The notes under the pieces were generated by a model. It ran no database searches. It was not told where the DNA came from and worked only from the letters and a program-made list of their open reading frames with translations. From Nostoc sp. B(2019) (GTDB lineage: Bacteria > Cyanobacteriota > Cyanobacteriia > Cyanobacteriales > Nostocaceae), in assembly GCF_010091925.1 (NCBI RefSeq), contig NZ_WVID01000001.1, positions 186,001 to 250,000 on the forward strand: a DNA stretch of 64,000 nucleotides, read 5' to 3'. Position numbers and translations under genes: made by a program. Positions 63,562 through 64,000 of the stretch are shown here, piece by piece (position 1 is the stretch's first letter; the number at the start of each line of letters is the position of its first letter).

Positions 63562-64000
63562 TCACCTTTGCGCTAGCCAAGCGACAATCTGGGCATTTAC
63601 AACATCTGGAACTTCATCGTGGGGACAATGACCGGCGTTGGGAATAGGAACAATTTTGATTTCTTTGCCATTCTTGCGCGCCTCCTCGTAAATCTTTGCC
63701 CCGGTAATCGGTGTCCAAGGATCATCAGCACCCCAAATTACTAATAGGGGACGTTCGACTTTGGGCAATAGTTCCACTGGAGTTGGGCCAGGAGGTGCTG
63801 TGAGAATGGAGGCGAAAACTTGTTGCGCTCCCGGATCGCAAGCAGGAGTATAAAGTAAATCAACTAATTCATCAGTAACGGCTGTGCGATCGCGGTAAAC
63901 TTGGTAAAGAGTACGGCGAATTTGGGCTTTTTGACGAATGCGGTTAAAGACGAATTTGCCTGTCAGAGGCGATCGCACAAACCTGTTAAAAGCTCCCATA
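63562..64000 (-). CDS. alpha/beta hydrolase, C-terminal half (cut by window edge)
   Basis: The last 145 or so codons of an alpha/beta hydrolase; the frame is still open at the right edge, so the N-terminal half with the nucleophile Ser lies outside. The catalytic acid region is LLVIWGADDPWTPI and the His region is IPNAGHCPHDEVP. VRSPLTGKFVFNRI belongs to the cap. Likely a proline-iminopeptidase or haloalkane-like family member; substrate unknown. Confidence 0.85.
   Translation of the reverse strand, partial: MGAFNRFVRSPLTGKFVFNRIRQKAQIRRTLYQVYRDRTAVTDELVDLLYTPACDPGAQQVFASILTAPPGPTPVELLPKVERPLLVIWGADDPWTPITGAKIYEEARKNGKEIKIVPIPNAGHCPHDEVPDVVNAQIVAWLAQR

Overview
The window comes from the chromosome of a heterocyst-forming cyanobacterium (Nostocales, Nostoc/Anabaena-like). 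Evidence: many HIP1 octamers (GCGATCGC), short tandem heptamer repeats between genes, carboxysome shell genes (ccmK3/ccmK4), a CrtR-type carotene hydroxylase, a DevBCA-type exporter, and a hetZ-patU heterocyst locus. No tRNA, rRNA, CRISPR array, integrase or transposase was recognised. The region looks like core or near-core chromosome with dispersed small repeats rather than a mobile island.

Layout. 1-6.7 kb: minus-strand housekeeping and unknown genes (ArsA/GET3-like ATPase with an HSP20-like tail, DUF2358, a NAGPA-type lipoprotein, DUF4912, an unknown lipoprotein). 7-13 kb: a frameshifted aldo/keto reductase, an L,D-transpeptidase, DUF1802, gamma-glutamyltransferase. 12.9-15.4 kb: a large YD-repeat plus RTX 'bluetail' surface protein. 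16.4-19.8 kb: devB-devC-devA exporter operon. 20-23.8 kb: YdeI-like protein, phytochelatin synthase and an osmoprotectant ABC transporter. 23.9-31.9 kb: a two-component pair divergent from kdpA-B-F/G-C-D, in which KdpD lacks a kinase module and kdpA carries an in-frame copy of a dispersed repeat. 32-41.7 kb: ABC-F ATPase, DUF1824, prohibitin, an ABC exporter, an unknown lipoprotein pair, an acyltransferase and a CYP110-like P450. 41.8-44.9 kb: a ParA-type ATPase with a small coiled-coil partner, followed after one opposite-strand gene by ccmK3-ccmK4; I read the pair as McdA/McdB, the carboxysome positioning system. 45.9-50.2 kb: small ORF, hetZ, patU and a Crp-family regulator. 50.3-57.9 kb: M61 peptidase, pyruvate kinase, CrtR, chorismate mutase, SppA. 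58.4-62 kb: MlaE permease, DUF3119, DUF3086, plsY (envelope lipid cluster). 62.2-64 kb: a Ser/Thr kinase and the 3' half of an alpha/beta hydrolase cut by the window edge.

The points most worth a second look are the putative mcdAB next to ccmK3K4; the repeat domesticated inside kdpA; the truncated KdpD next to an unlinked-type two-component pair; the YD/RTX mosaic protein with a 162-bp internal tandem repeat; two independent cases where a decayed copy of a gene's 3' end lies just downstream of the intact gene; and several dispersed hairpin repeat families, one of which interrupts the dev operon. All functional statements rest on reading motifs and gene order by eye; no database search was run.
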